DNA of 54,096 nt from Deltaproteobacteria bacterium (GCA_029261795.1 JAJDAP010000124.1:1-54096), one strand, 5' to 3'. Counted from the stretch's first letter, positions 1 through 9,123 are shown. Notes: a model not told the origin generated them from the letters alone. Program-made: numbers and translations.

Positions 1-116
1 TAACAAACGGGGACTGGCCACCAGTGGCGGATCGGCCTCGGCCCTCGGAGGCTCCCGGATTCTACCGGCGATGCGACTCGCGACCCGACCGTTTTCTCAC
101 CGATGTTTCCCAGGCA

Positions 117-1007
117 TTAGGCCGGGTGCGGAGCTAACAAGTAGTTGGTGCGAAGCGGTGTTCCGCGAAGCTCCAGATCCGAATGCGCGAAGCGGATGAT
201 CGTGCTCGCGAGCTCCCGCGTTCCGGGCTTGTAGGTGAACTCATGCTTCGGGCTTCCGAGGTGGATCACCTCACCCTTCGATTCGAAGTTCGGAACCTTG
301 ACCGCCTCCTCGATCAGCCGATTCCCGTCCATGTCCTCGGCGATATAGACCTTGATCATGAAGTCTTCGAACTGGGCCGGGATCCAGTTGTGGAAGTAAC
401 CGAATGCACCCTCGGGCGCGTACTTGGCCTTGATTCCCAAGGGCTCGGGTTCGCCGGTGTTGGGCCGCACGCCCCAGGAGTGGTCGCGTGCGCCCTTCCA
501 CCGATCGCGATTCACTTGGTAGGTCTTGCCACCAACGCGGATCTGGCCCTCCCAGGTGCCCACCTGGGCGAAGCGGCTGGTGTGTTCGGTCATGCGGGCA
601 CCGGTGCGCCGAAACGTGACGGGTTCCTCGATCGCGGGAACGGTTCCCTGGAACGTCAGATCGAAATCCAGTTCCCACTCGTTCGGCTCGCACCAGACGC
701 GCAGCGTCCTCAAGCCCTCGATCACCTCGGCTCCCAGCGGACCCACGGTCGTGTTCAGCCGATCCGAACCGAGCTCGCGCGAGGCTCGGACCACCGAGTG
801 CGTGTCGCCGTGGGAAATGGCCACGAACGCATCGGTAACACCCAGGTTCGGGTACTGGCCCATTCCCGTGATGAGGAAGATCTCATCGCTGCAGGAGTGA
901 CAGTTGAAGTAGTAGCGATCGTAGAAGTTTCGATCTCCGCTGTAGACGTGATCGAAGGTCTCCGGCGTCTGGTGGGCGAGGAAGTCGTCCATGGGGCTGA
1001 TGGGCAT
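117..1007 (-). CDS. CrtC/DUF7064-like lipocalin-fold protein
   Basis: The product is 296 aa, soluble, with no signal peptide. The recognisable part is the block GARDHSWGVRP at about residues 172-182. It follows a beta-rich N-terminal half and resembles the RDHSWG signature of hydroxyneurosporene-synthase-like/DUF7064 proteins, which form a two-domain lipocalin-type beta barrel and are common near lipid and steroid catabolism genes. The substrate cannot be read from sequence, and the family includes carotenoid hydratases. The start at 1007 gives a compact N terminus (MPISPMDDF). The gene lies 14 nt downstream of the SDR on the same strand, so the two are probably cotranscribed. The family call is by motif memory; the function is unknown. 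Confidence 0.7.
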   Translation of the reverse strand: MPISPMDDFLAHQTPETFDHVYSGDRNFYDRYYFNCHSCSDEIFLITGMGQYPNLGVTDAFVAISHGDTHSVVRASRELGSDRLNTTVGPLGAEVIEGLRTLRVWCEPNEWELDFDLTFQGTVPAIEEPVTFRRTGARMTEHTSRFAQVGTWEGQIRVGGKTYQVNRDRWKGARDHSWGVRPNTGEPEPLGIKAKYAPEGAFGYFHNWIPAQFEDFMIKVYIAEDMDGNRLIEEAVKVPNFESKGEVIHLGSPKHEFTYKPGTRELASTIIRFAHSDLELRGTPLRTNYLLAPHPA

Positions 1008-1021
1008 CGCGATGTCCTACG

Positions 1022-1789
1022 TTAGTCGCGCTTCAGCTGCGGTACCGAGCCGGCCGTGGAGCCACCGTCGATCACGAACTCCGCGCCGGTCGAGTAGCTA
1101 CTGGCGTCCGAGGCGAGCCAGCAAACGAGCTCGGCGATCTCCTCGGGCCGACCGATCCGCTCGATCGGCTGGCTTCCGTACGCGGCGCTCCGGGTCTCCT
1201 CGGTCACCGTGGCCGCAGCGACCATCGGCGTGTCCACGCCGCCGGGATGCACGGAGTTGACCCGGATTCCCGACTGGCCCAATTCGAGCGCCGCGGTCTT
1301 CGTCATGCCACGCACCGCCCACTTGCTAGCGCCATAGGCGATCACGCCCGCGATGCCCTCGAGGCCGGCCGCGGACGAAATGTTCACGATCGAACCGCCG
1401 CCGGCCGCGCGCAGCGCCGGTGCCGCCGTCTTCATGCCGAGGAAGGTGCCCACCTGGTTCACCCGGATGACGCGTTCGTAGTCGGAAAGCTCTGTCTCCT
1501 CCAGCGACGAGAAGTGGAGGATTCCCGCGTTGTTGACCAGGATGTCGAGCTTTCCGAAACGATCCGTTGCCGTCGCGACCGCCGCTTGCCAGCTCGCTTC
1601 GTCCGTCACATCGAGTCGCACCTGGATGGCAGCGTCGCCCAGTTCCTTGGCCAGGGCGGCGGCTTCCTCGACGCGAACGTCTCCGATCAGGACCCGCGCA
1701 CCTTCGGCCACGAACAGGCGGGCTTCCGCTTCGCCCATTCCGCGTGCGGCGCCCGAGATCAGCGCCACCTTGCCTTCGAGTCTCGCCAT
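1022..1789 (-). CDS. Short-chain dehydrogenase/reductase (classical SDR)
   Basis: The product is 255 aa, the usual length of a classical NAD(P)-dependent SDR. The cofactor loop is SGAARGMG (residues 12-19), NNAG is at 86-89, and the catalytic triad is S139, Y152 and K156 (YGASK). The C terminus, GAEFVIDGGSTAG, is typical of the 3alpha/20beta-hydroxysteroid dehydrogenase and glucose-1-dehydrogenase-like groups. It probably oxidises a secondary alcohol to a ketone on a lipid or terpenoid intermediate; the substrate is inference. It is transcribed with the CrtC-like gene downstream and is divergent from the membrane-anchored GST, so both promoters probably sit in the 95 nt at 1790-1884. All key residues are present, so it is likely active. 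Confidence 0.9.
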   Translation of the reverse strand: MARLEGKVALISGAARGMGEAEARLFVAEGARVLIGDVRVEEAAALAKELGDAAIQVRLDVTDEASWQAAVATATDRFGKLDILVNNAGILHFSSLEETELSDYERVIRVNQVGTFLGMKTAAPALRAAGGGSIVNISSAAGLEGIAGVIAYGASKWAVRGMTKTAALELGQSGIRVNSVHPGGVDTPMVAAATVTEETRSAAYGSQPIERIGRPEEIAELVCWLASDASSYSTGAEFVIDGGSTAGSVPQLKRD

Positions 1790-1884
1790 CGCTCGTTGCT
1801 CTCCTGAACATCATTGACGTACGCCAGCGAAACATACACCAGGGAGCCGTGGGCTAGCGTCCGAAAGCCCCTGGAGAACCCTCG

Positions 1885-2904
1885 ATGATTGGATTCCTGG
1901 TCGCGATCGCCCTGCTCGGACTGGCCAGCTGGTACCTCTACGAGAAGAGCCAGCGCAAGACCTTTGCCGTGCCGCCCGGGCTCCAGGCCGAGATCGCGCT
2001 TCCCCACGAGGACGAGTGGGAGCTCTATCACAACGCCCTCTCGCTCTGCTCCAAGAAGACCCGCCTGTGCATGGCGGAGCTCGGGTTGCCGTATCGGAGC
2101 CATCACATCGATCTGGTGGAGACGGGTTCCTACGAAGTCCTGGGTCGTCGATTCCTCGCCGTGAACCCGGGCGGAACGGTTCCCGTGCTCGTCCATCGCG
2201 GTCATCCGATCTACGAATCCCACGAGCAGATTCGTTATGCGGCGGAGAACGCACCGGCCGGGGCGAAGGCACTGATCCCCGAGGAGCCAGCACTTCTGTC
2301 CGAGATGCAGGTGTGGATCGATCGGTCGTCGTTATTCGGAGACGATCCGATCGCCCACGCTTCGGAGAGCGCGGGAAACGCTGTCCCGGGGCTCACGGTT
2401 CCACTGTTTGCGGCGATGATGGAGGAGATTCCCTGGTCACGACCGCTCGAAGGCTTGCTATTCCATCGCTTCAAGCAGCGTCCGCTGATGTTCCTGGCCT
2501 TCAAACGCTCGGGGATCGCGAAGCTCGCGGAAATGGGTCCGGCCAAGGCGGCGATCCAGCGTTGTCTTCGCGAGATGCATCGCCATCTGGATGCGCTGGA
2601 GCAACAGCTCGAGAAGACCGGGGGCCCGTTCATCCTGGGTGAGCCCTACACCCTCGCCGACGTGAGTTGGACCGTGATCTTCGATCGCCTCCGCGAGGCC
2701 GATTCGATCCACGCGTTCACCGGCGACGGGAAACGCCCTGCCGTCACGGCATACTGGGAGCGCTTGCGTGGGCGCCCGAGCTACCGGGAGGCCATCGAGG
2801 AGCATGACCATCCGGTCGTGAAGCGCGGCCTCGAACGAATCCGCGCGGCCAAGCAGAAAAACCCCGAACTGCGCCGTGCGCTGGAAGACGAGCTGCCTCG
2901 CTGA
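1885..2904 (+). CDS. Membrane-anchored glutathione S-transferase family protein
   Basis: The product is 339 aa. Residues 1-20 form a hydrophobic segment (IGFLVAIALLGLASWYLY) that probably anchors the protein in the inner membrane with the rest in the cytoplasm. A thioredoxin-like GST N-terminal domain follows, with CSKKTRLCMAELGL near residues 53-66 and VNPGGTVPVLV containing the cis-Pro. The C-terminal helical GST domain contains LGEPYTLADVSW. A long insertion separates the two domains, which makes it longer than a usual 200-230 aa GST. It is divergent from the SDR gene and convergent with the selenoprotein candidate (32 nt gap). Glutathione conjugation or thiol-dependent dehalogenation is family knowledge only; no substrate can be assigned. 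Confidence 0.8.
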   Translation: MIGFLVAIALLGLASWYLYEKSQRKTFAVPPGLQAEIALPHEDEWELYHNALSLCSKKTRLCMAELGLPYRSHHIDLVETGSYEVLGRRFLAVNPGGTVPVLVHRGHPIYESHEQIRYAAENAPAGAKALIPEEPALLSEMQVWIDRSSLFGDDPIAHASESAGNAVPGLTVPLFAAMMEEIPWSRPLEGLLFHRFKQRPLMFLAFKRSGIAKLAEMGPAKAAIQRCLREMHRHLDALEQQLEKTGGPFILGEPYTLADVSWTVIFDRLREADSIHAFTGDGKRPAVTAYWERLRGRPSYREAIEEHDHPVVKRGLERIRAAKQKNPELRRALEDELPR

Positions 2905-2936
2905 CGTCCGCTCGCCCTGCAGCGACGAACCGGGGA

Positions 2937-3527
2937 TCAGTGGGCGTGGCCGACCGGTTCGGCCCCGCTCGCCGCGAAACGCTCAGCGCTCCCGAGCGAA
3001 GCGAAGAGCAGAATCTCCCCTTCGATATCTCGCCTGGGCGATTCCGCGACCGGAACGAACCAGACATGCTCGACGGGATCGAGAAGTCGCCCGGTGTATG
3101 CGTGGGGAGCCGCTCTCAGCGCCGCGAGTTCGTCGGCATCTGCGACCCAGAAGAAGTGGCCGTTCACGGTCGTGCGCAGCTCGGGTGTGAGCGTTGCCAA
3201 CGTGCTCGGATCGACGGCACTCGGCAGCCTCAATTCGAGCTTCCGCAGGAAGGCTTCCGGACCTTTCACGAAGGTCCCGGGGCACGGCTGTCAGCAGAAG
3301 CCGAGTGGTTGCCCGTTCACGTAGAGCGGCTCGATGATCGGATTGACCGGTAAGCCCTGTACCGGGCAGGCACCGTTCAGGGAAACGAGAGCGGTGTCGA
3401 AGTAGCGGACCGGCGAGTGCGTGTTCGAGGCGTCGACGGGCTCACCTAGCCAAGCCGTCGGAATCGGATCCGCGCCGCACCCGGCGACCAGCAGCACGCC
3501 GACCAGGATCCGAAACCGCAAGCTCAT
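2937..3527 (-). CDS. Candidate selenoprotein: YHS-type lipoprotein with in-frame UGA (Sec79)
   Basis: A reading frame of 196 aa runs from ATG 3527 to the stop at 2937 if the TGA at 3291-3293 is decoded as selenocysteine. Residues 1-17 are a lipoprotein signal ending in the lipobox LVAGC (C17). Residues 51-95 match a YHS/TRASH-like metal-binding module: CPVQGLPV (C54), then GFC(78)-U(79)-QPC(82), where family members usually read GFCCxxC, then F and PE. The region after the UGA continues the same fold and holds a second YHS-like block (LLDPVEHVWFVPVAESPR). This argues that the downstream part is translated. A SECIS-like hairpin starts 11 nt after the UGA. The ATG overlaps the crotonase stop by 4 nt (ATGA), so translation is probably coupled. 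The alternative is a truncated 78-aa peptide. Confidence 0.8.
3257..3280 (-). promoter_or_regulatory. Bacterial SECIS-like hairpin
   Basis: On the transcribed strand, CCGG, one bulged G, and ACCTT pair with AAGGT and CCGG around the five-base loop CGTGA. The loop begins 21 nt after the UGA, and G is its second base, followed by U. Family rules for bacterial SECIS elements are an apical loop 16-37 nt from the UGA with a G among its first two bases. The geometry here satisfies them. The hairpin lies within the coding frame. Confidence 0.7.
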
Positions 3528-4306
3528 CGCCCCTTGAAGTCCGGCGTGCGTCGTTCCGACATCGCGCGCGTACCTTCGCGGAAATCCTCGGTCTTCTGCA
3601 AGCGGTCCTGCTCAGCCTTCTCGCGATCGGTCGCGCGGCGGATTTCGGCTGCGAGATCGCCACGCAACGTCTCGCGAATCGAATCGATCGCCAGCGGTGC
3701 CGACCCCGCGATCTCGGCGGCGAATGCGTGGGCTTCCGCGCGGACCTCACCGTAGGCGACGAGCCGGTCGCACAATCCGAGCGCGTGGGCTTCGTCGCCC
3801 TTGAGCCTGCGGCCGGTGTAGAGCAACTCGGCGGCAGCCTGGGACCCCACCAGCCGCGGCAGCGTCACCGAGAGGCCGAAACCATGGTGAAACCCGAGCC
3901 GCGCGAAGTTCGCGCTGAAGCGCGCCTCCGGTGCCGCGACGCGGAAGTCCGGCATCAGCGCGAGGCCGAGGCCACCGCCGATCGCGGCGCCCTGGATCGC
4001 CGCGACGACGGGTGTGCGCGTGGCGAAGAGTCGCACGGCTTCGTCGTAGAGGTGGCGTCCGCTGTCGTCGGTCAGCGCCGACTGCTTCGAACCGAAATTC
4101 GCACCCGCACAGAAGTGGCGCCCTTCGGAAGCGAGCACGATCGCGCGGCAGGCGTTCTCGCCATCCAACTGCTCGAAGGCGTCGGCGAGGCTGGCGATCA
4201 GGGCTCGATCGAAGAAGTTGTTGGGGGGCCTGCGAATCTCGGCAAGGGCGACGAAATCGTCGCCTAACGAGACATGAAGATCGCCGAAGACGCCGTACTC
4301 ATTCAT
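3524..4306 (-). CDS. Enoyl-CoA hydratase/isomerase (crotonase family)
   Basis: The product is 260 aa with the crotonase fold. The oxyanion-hole and CoA segments are visible as EGRHFCAGANF (about residues 60-70) and GAAIGGGLGLALMPDFRVA (about residues 107-125). Instead of the usual E/E pair of hydratases, the second catalytic region reads FARLGFHHGFG, which suggests a hydratase variant, isomerase or hydrolase. The exact reaction is therefore open. The C terminus, GTRAMSERRTPDFKGR, is typical of the family. It is the upstream gene of a translationally coupled pair with the YHS lipoprotein and lies 75 nt downstream of the carboxylase end, on the same strand. A role in fatty-acid-like CoA thioester degradation is inferred from family and context. 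Confidence 0.9.
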   Translation of the reverse strand: MNEYGVFGDLHVSLGDDFVALAEIRRPPNNFFDRALIASLADAFEQLDGENACRAIVLASEGRHFCAGANFGSKQSALTDDSGRHLYDEAVRLFATRTPVVAAIQGAAIGGGLGLALMPDFRVAAPEARFSANFARLGFHHGFGLSVTLPRLVGSQAAAELLYTGRRLKGDEAHALGLCDRLVAYGEVRAEAHAFAAEIAGSAPLAIDSIRETLRGDLAAEIRRATDREKAEQDRLQKTEDFREGTRAMSERRTPDFKGR

Positions 4307-4381
4307 CGAGATCGCTCCAAGCTTTGAGTGACGAGCCGGAAGGTACCACGCCGGGCATCACGTCGATGAAAGCCCTCGCGG

Positions 4382-7300
4382 CTACCACGGCTCCACGCAG
4401 GGACGCTTCTTGCCATCTCGACGCGGCAGCGGCGGAACGGAAGCCAGGGCGCGCGCGATCCAGTGGCGCGAATCGGCCGGATCGATGACGTCGTCGAGTT
4501 CGAAGAACGAGGCCGTGCTCACGGCCTTTCCGCGCTGGTACATGCCCGCGACCATCTTCTCGTAGAGGGCACGCCGTTCATCGGGATCTTCCAATGCCGC
4601 GAGTTCTTTGCGGTAGCCAAGCTTCACGGCGCCTTCGAGCCCCATCCCGCCGAACTCGCCGGTGGGCCAGGAGACCGTGAAGAACGGCGCCTTGAAGCTG
4701 CCGCCGGCCATCGCCTGGGCGCCCAGACCGTATCCCTTCCGGAGGATGATCGTGAAGAAGGGCACGGTCAGACTGCTCCCGACCACGAACATGCGGGCCG
4801 CGTGCCGCACCGTCCCGGTCTTCTCGGCTTCGGGGCCGACCATGATGCCGGGCGTATCGCACAGGAACAGGATCGGGATGTCGAAGGCATCGCATAGCTG
4901 CATGAAACGAGCGGCTTTGTCCGCGCCATCGCTATCGATCGCGCCAGCCAGATGGGTCGGATTGTTCGCCAGGACACCGATGGGCTTGCCTTCGACGCGC
5001 GCGAAGGCCGTGACCATGCCGTGGCCGAAGTGGCGCCGCAGTTCGAGGACCGAGCCGGTATCGCACATCTGCTCGATCACCTGGCGCACGTCGTAGATGC
5101 GCAGGCGGTTCTCGGGAATCGCGCTCCGGAGCAGGCGCTGATCGACGCATTCCCACTCGGAGATCGCGCCCTGGAAGTACGAGAGGTACTGCTTGGCCGC
5201 GGCGACGGCTTCCGCTTCATCCTCCACCGCGATGTCGACCACGCCGTTGGCCTTTTGCACCTCCATCGGCCCGACCTCTTCGGGTCGGAAGACGCCCAGG
5301 CCGCCGCCCTCGATCATGGCCGGACCGCCCATGCCGATGTTCGAGTTCTCGGTGGCGATCACGACGTCGCAACAACCGAGCAGGGCCGCGTTGCCGGCGA
5401 AGCAGCGGCCACTGTTGATGCCGACCAATGGCACCAGCCCCGAGAGCGCCCCGAAATACTGGAACGCCCAACAATCGAGGCCGACCCCGCCGATCCCGTC
5501 GGTATCCCCGGGACGACCGCCGCCGCCCTCGGTGAAGATCACCAGTGGCAGCCGCCACTCCTCGGCGATCTCGAACATGCGGTCCTTCTTTCGGTGATTC
5601 TGCCCGCCCTGGGTGCCCGCGAGCACGGTGTAGTCGTAGGAGAGCACGACGGCCCGTGCGTCTGCATCCGGGAAGAGCGCACCATTGATCGTGCCGACAC
5701 CGGCGACCATGCCATCGGCCGGCGTGTTCTCGATCAGGTCCTCCATGCTGCGGCGGCGTCGTTGTGCCGCCACCATGAGCGGCCCGTACTCGATGAAACT
5801 GCCCGGATCGATCAGGTCGCTCATGTTTTCGCGAGCCGTCCGTTGGCCGGTCTTGCGTCGGCGCTCCACCGCCTTCGGCCGGCGCTCGTCGTGGCCTACT
5901 GCGTGGCGCTCGAAGACTTCGGCCAGATCCGGACGCACGTGGTCGAGGTCGACCTGCTCGGCGCCCTTGCTCTCCACGGCCGCGACTTCCTGCTCCTCGA
6001 TGAAGATAAGGCGGTGGCCCTCGAGCACCGTGTCCCCGGCCGCAACCGCGAGCTGCGCGACCCGCCCACTGACGTCCGCGGCGATGACGTGTTCCATCTT
6101 CATGGCTTCCATCACCAGCAGCGGGTGCCCGACGTGAACCAGGTCGCCCGCGGAGACGTCGATGCTGACGACGGTGCCTTGCACCGGCGCCGTCACGGCG
6201 ATGGTTCCAGCGGGGCCGGGCTGGGCCTGCGCGGCTTTCGGCTCCGGGGCGGCCGACTCAGTCGCGGCAGCGCCGTTCTTTCCGTGGTCGAGCACGGCCA
6301 ACGGATCGTTCGAATCGATCTTGGCACCGGCGAGCCCGGATTGTGGAGCATCCGCCTCAGGCTCGGTCTCGGCGCTGAAGAAGCGCGTCTCCGCCGGCGC
6401 CGCGGCAAGTTCCCGCGCGTTCGCTTCGACGAAGCGGGTCGTCACCCGGTTCGCGATCACGTCTGGGTGACGCAGCAATGCCTGAAGGAAGCCGACGTTC
6501 GTCGGGAATCCCTCGATCCGGAACTCGCTGAGGCCGCGCAACGCACGCTTCGTGGCGTCCTCGAAACGCGGGGACGGCGAGTGGGCGATCAGCTTGGCAA
6601 GCAGCGAATCGAAGGCCGGGTTCGTGGTGAAGCCCGCATAACCATAGGTATCCGTGCGCAGACCCGGGCCCGAGGGCGGCTCGAAGGCAGTCAAGGTTCC
6701 CCCGCTCGGGAGCGGTTGCCCCTTCTTGTTCATCTTCTCGGTGTTCACACGACACTGGATCGCGTAGCCGCGCGCCGGGGGTATGTCGGCCTGCTCCAGT
6801 CCGAGATCGCTGAGCGTCTTGCCGCCGGCCACCTCGAGTTGGGCGCGGACCAGATCGACGCCGGTCACTTCCTCGGTGACGGTGTGCTCGACCTGCAGAC
6901 GCGCGTTCGCTTCGATGAACGCGACGCGAGAAAGATCCGTGGCATCGACCAGGAACTCGAAGGTTCCGAGGCTCTTGTAGTCGACCTCGCGCGCCATCTC
7001 GACCGAGTACTCCGTCAGCCGGTCGCGCGTCTCGCTGGGCAGCGTCGGACTCGGCGCGATCTCGACCAGCTTCTGGTTGCGGCGCTGGAGCGTGCATTCG
7101 CGCTCGAACAGGTGGCTGACCTGGTTGCCGTCGCCGATGACCTGGACTTCGATGTGTCTCGCCGCCGAGACGAGCTGTTCGACGTAGACGTCGCCACTGC
7201 CAAAGGCCTTGCTGGCCTCGGACTGGCAGCGTTCGTAGGCTTCGTCGAGAGCGTCCCGGGTTTCAACGGCGCGAATGCCACGCCCGCCGCCGCCCGCGAT

Positions 7301-7780
7301 CGCCTTGATCATCACCGCCGCATTCTCGCCGAGCGAATCGAAGAAGCCGCGAACTTCATCGAGAGAAGTCGCGCCCGTGGTACCCGCGAGTACGGGCACA
7401 CCGCATCGCTCGGCCAGGCCGCGGGCCGCGGCTTTGTCTCCGAACCCTTCGAGGGTGCTCGGCGTCGGGCCAACGAAGACCAGGCCCGCCTCGCCGCAGG
7501 CACGGGCGAATGCGGCGTTCTCGGACAGGAATCCGTAGCCGGGATGAACCCCGTCCACCCCGGCGGCCGTTGCTGCAGTGACCACGGTGGAGACATCCAG
7601 ATAGGCGGCGGCACCCCGACCCGGCAAGATCACGGTGCGATCCGCCATCCGAACGTGCAGCGAACGCGCGTCGTCCTCGGAGTGGACGGCCACGGTCTCG
7701 ATGCCGAGCTCAGTGGCCGCACGCATCACGCGGATGGCAATCTCGCCCCGGTTGGCAATCAGCAGGCTCGTCAGGCTCAT
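4382..7780 (-). CDS. Single-chain acyl-CoA carboxylase (BC-BCCP-CT fusion)
   Basis: The product is 1132 aa and joins all three activities of a biotin-dependent carboxylase. Residues 1-450 are biotin carboxylase (LLIANRGEIAIRV at the start, glycine-rich AGGGGRGI at about 161-168, EANARLQVEHTVTEE). A linker and biotinyl domain follow, with VMEAMKMEH in which K561 is the biotin site. The C-terminal half is a carboxyltransferase with both crotonase-like subdomains (GGGGRPGDTDG; FLCDTPGIMVGPEAEKTG). This order and length match the single-chain long-chain acyl-CoA carboxylases known from mycobacteria and some proteobacteria, which form homohexamers with broad acyl-CoA range. ATG 7780 is chosen because upstream translation has no homology and overlaps the MFS gene. 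It makes malonyl-type CoA esters from acyl-CoA, bicarbonate and ATP. Confidence 0.93.
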   Translation of the reverse strand: MSLTSLLIANRGEIAIRVMRAATELGIETVAVHSEDDARSLHVRMADRTVILPGRGAAAYLDVSTVVTAATAAGVDGVHPGYGFLSENAAFARACGEAGLVFVGPTPSTLEGFGDKAAARGLAERCGVPVLAGTTGATSLDEVRGFFDSLGENAAVMIKAIAGGGGRGIRAVETRDALDEAYERCQSEASKAFGSGDVYVEQLVSAARHIEVQVIGDGNQVSHLFERECTLQRRNQKLVEIAPSPTLPSETRDRLTEYSVEMAREVDYKSLGTFEFLVDATDLSRVAFIEANARLQVEHTVTEEVTGVDLVRAQLEVAGGKTLSDLGLEQADIPPARGYAIQCRVNTEKMNKKGQPLPSGGTLTAFEPPSGPGLRTDTYGYAGFTTNPAFDSLLAKLIAHSPSPRFEDATKRALRGLSEFRIEGFPTNVGFLQALLRHPDVIANRVTTRFVEANARELAAAPAETRFFSAETEPEADAPQSGLAGAKIDSNDPLAVLDHGKNGAAATESAAPEPKAAQAQPGPAGTIAVTAPVQGTVVSIDVSAGDLVHVGHPLLVMEAMKMEHVIAADVSGRVAQLAVAAGDTVLEGHRLIFIEEQEVAAVESKGAEQVDLDHVRPDLAEVFERHAVGHDERRPKAVERRRKTGQRTARENMSDLIDPGSFIEYGPLMVAAQRRRRSMEDLIENTPADGMVAGVGTINGALFPDADARAVVLSYDYTVLAGTQGGQNHRKKDRMFEIAEEWRLPLVIFTEGGGGRPGDTDGIGGVGLDCWAFQYFGALSGLVPLVGINSGRCFAGNAALLGCCDVVIATENSNIGMGGPAMIEGGGLGVFRPEEVGPMEVQKANGVVDIAVEDEAEAVAAAKQYLSYFQGAISEWECVDQRLLRSAIPENRLRIYDVRQVIEQMCDTGSVLELRRHFGHGMVTAFARVEGKPIGVLANNPTHLAGAIDSDGADKAARFMQLCDAFDIPILFLCDTPGIMVGPEAEKTGTVRHAARMFVVGSSLTVPFFTIILRKGYGLGAQAMAGGSFKAPFFTVSWPTGEFGGMGLEGAVKLGYRKELAALEDPDERRALYEKMVAGMYQRGKAVSTASFFELDDVIDPADSRHWIARALASVPPLPRRDGKKRPCVEPW

Positions 7781-7797
7781 CGGTTCGGACCCTCGAA

Positions 7798-9123
7798 TCA
7801 GGAGCTGCCGAGTGTAGGCGAGGACGCTTGCGGATCCCGGGTGAAGGGCGCGATGAAGAAGACCACCAGCGGTAGGAATGCGAGGGCGTGCAGCCCCGGC
7901 GCGTAGGAGCCGAAACCGGCCTTGACCGCGGCCAGCAAAGCGGGGCCGAGGGCGCTCGCGATGACGATCACCATCATCATCCCGCCCTGGATGGCGCCGA
8001 GGTGCGTGCGGCCAAAGAAGTTTGGTAGCGCGGCAACGGTCAGCGGACCGTAGAACCCGCCAGAGAAGCCCCAGCCTGCGATGCACAGCGCGTGGAGCAG
8101 CGGATCGCCGAGATGCGGCGCCAGCCCGAACATCACCATCTGGCCCACCATCATCCCCATGATCAGGAAGCGCATTGGGAAGCGGTCGACCGCCATGCCG
8201 ACCAGGATTCCCGTGGGAACACTGATGAGTGTCACCGGCAGGAACAATCCGAGCGAGTCCGCCTGGCTGAGTCCGGCCTCGGCGCCGAGATCCACGATGT
8301 GAAGGGCCATTCCCGTTCCCACCATCGCATGATTTCCGATACCGAGGGTGACGAGCCAGAAAGCCGCGGTGCGCAGCGCCTCGCCACGCGTGTAGTCGCG
8401 CCGGAGTGGCGGCGGAGGTGAGGCGCCAGCGACCACCGGGGCCGGCCCGCCGTCGATCTCGAGCCCGCAGGCTTCCGGACTTTCGCGGTAGAAGAACCAG
8501 CCGAACAACGCCATCCCGACCCCGACGGTTAGCGCCATCTCGAGCCAGGCACCACGCCATCCCGACCCGGCGACCCAGGCCGAGAGCACGACCGGCGAAC
8601 TGGCGAAAGCGAAGCTCGCGAACGGACCGGAGATCGATGAGACGAGTCCGCGCCGCCGCTCGAACCAGCGACCTAGCATCGTTCTCGAGGCAAGCGTCAG
8701 GACACCCTGACCGCTGAAGCGAAGACCGAGGAAACCCAGTGCCAGCAGGCACCATGCCGTGAGACTCTCGGGCAGGCCGAGACCAGCCACCGTCTCGGCG
8801 ATGCGATCGACCTGGCTCAGATAGGCAAGCACGACGCCCAGGCCGACGGCGGCCATCACGACCCCGCGGCGCACCCCGATCCGGTCGATCATCGAGCCCG
8901 CGTAGGGCAGCATCAGCCCGCTCAGCAGGGTGCCGACCAGATAGGCGTTGCTGAATTCGACCCGGGACAGACGGGTCGCCTCGAGCAACGACTCGGTGAA
9001 GACGGAGACGCCGATGGTCTGCCCCGGCGCGCTCATCACGATGCCCACCGTCGATGCAGCGAGCACGATCCAGCCGTAGTAGACGGGGACGGCGGCCGGA
9101 CGGAAGGGAAAGTCGGACCGCAT
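7798..9123 (-). CDS. MFS transporter
   Basis: The product is 441 aa with about 12 hydrophobic segments. The cytosolic loop between TM2 and TM3 reads AGSMIDRIGVRRG, the major facilitator signature. A second loop, MAVDRFPMRF, gives the matching repeat in the C-terminal half. The start is ATG 9123 (MRSDFPFRPAAVPVYYGW); upstream codons lack homology and run into the divergent amidohydrolase gene. It resembles the monocarboxylate/oxalate-formate-antiporter-like branch (YYGWIVLAAS). The carboxylase gene starts 18 nt downstream on the same strand, so the transporter and carboxylase are probably one operon. Import of a carboxylic acid later activated and carboxylated is inference. Confidence 0.9.
   Translation of the reverse strand: MRSDFPFRPAAVPVYYGWIVLAASTVGIVMSAPGQTIGVSVFTESLLEATRLSRVEFSNAYLVGTLLSGLMLPYAGSMIDRIGVRRGVVMAAVGLGVVLAYLSQVDRIAETVAGLGLPESLTAWCLLALGFLGLRFSGQGVLTLASRTMLGRWFERRRGLVSSISGPFASFAFASSPVVLSAWVAGSGWRGAWLEMALTVGVGMALFGWFFYRESPEACGLEIDGGPAPVVAGASPPPPLRRDYTRGEALRTAAFWLVTLGIGNHAMVGTGMALHIVDLGAEAGLSQADSLGLFLPVTLISVPTGILVGMAVDRFPMRFLIMGMMVGQMVMFGLAPHLGDPLLHALCIAGWGFSGGFYGPLTVAALPNFFGRTHLGAIQGGMMMVIVIASALGPALLAAVKAGFGSYAPGLHALAFLPLVVFFIAPFTRDPQASSPTLGSS

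Noticed and set aside
1..116. Possible upstream gene remnant
   Set aside because: No frame with similarity is seen; two small hairpins (ACTGG-CCA-CCAGT; GCCTC-GAGGC) are too short to interpret.
3257..3293. UGA at 3291 as ordinary stop or sequencing error
   Set aside because: A stop would leave the conserved downstream YHS-like part untranslated, and no frameshift is needed to restore the frame. It remains a weaker alternative, not excluded without the selenocysteine genes.
4952..7906. 984-codon open frame on the plus strand
   Set aside because: It lies opposite the carboxylase gene and reads as low-complexity, Arg/Gly/Asp-rich antisense. It is a GC-rich shadow without homology or ribosome binding site.
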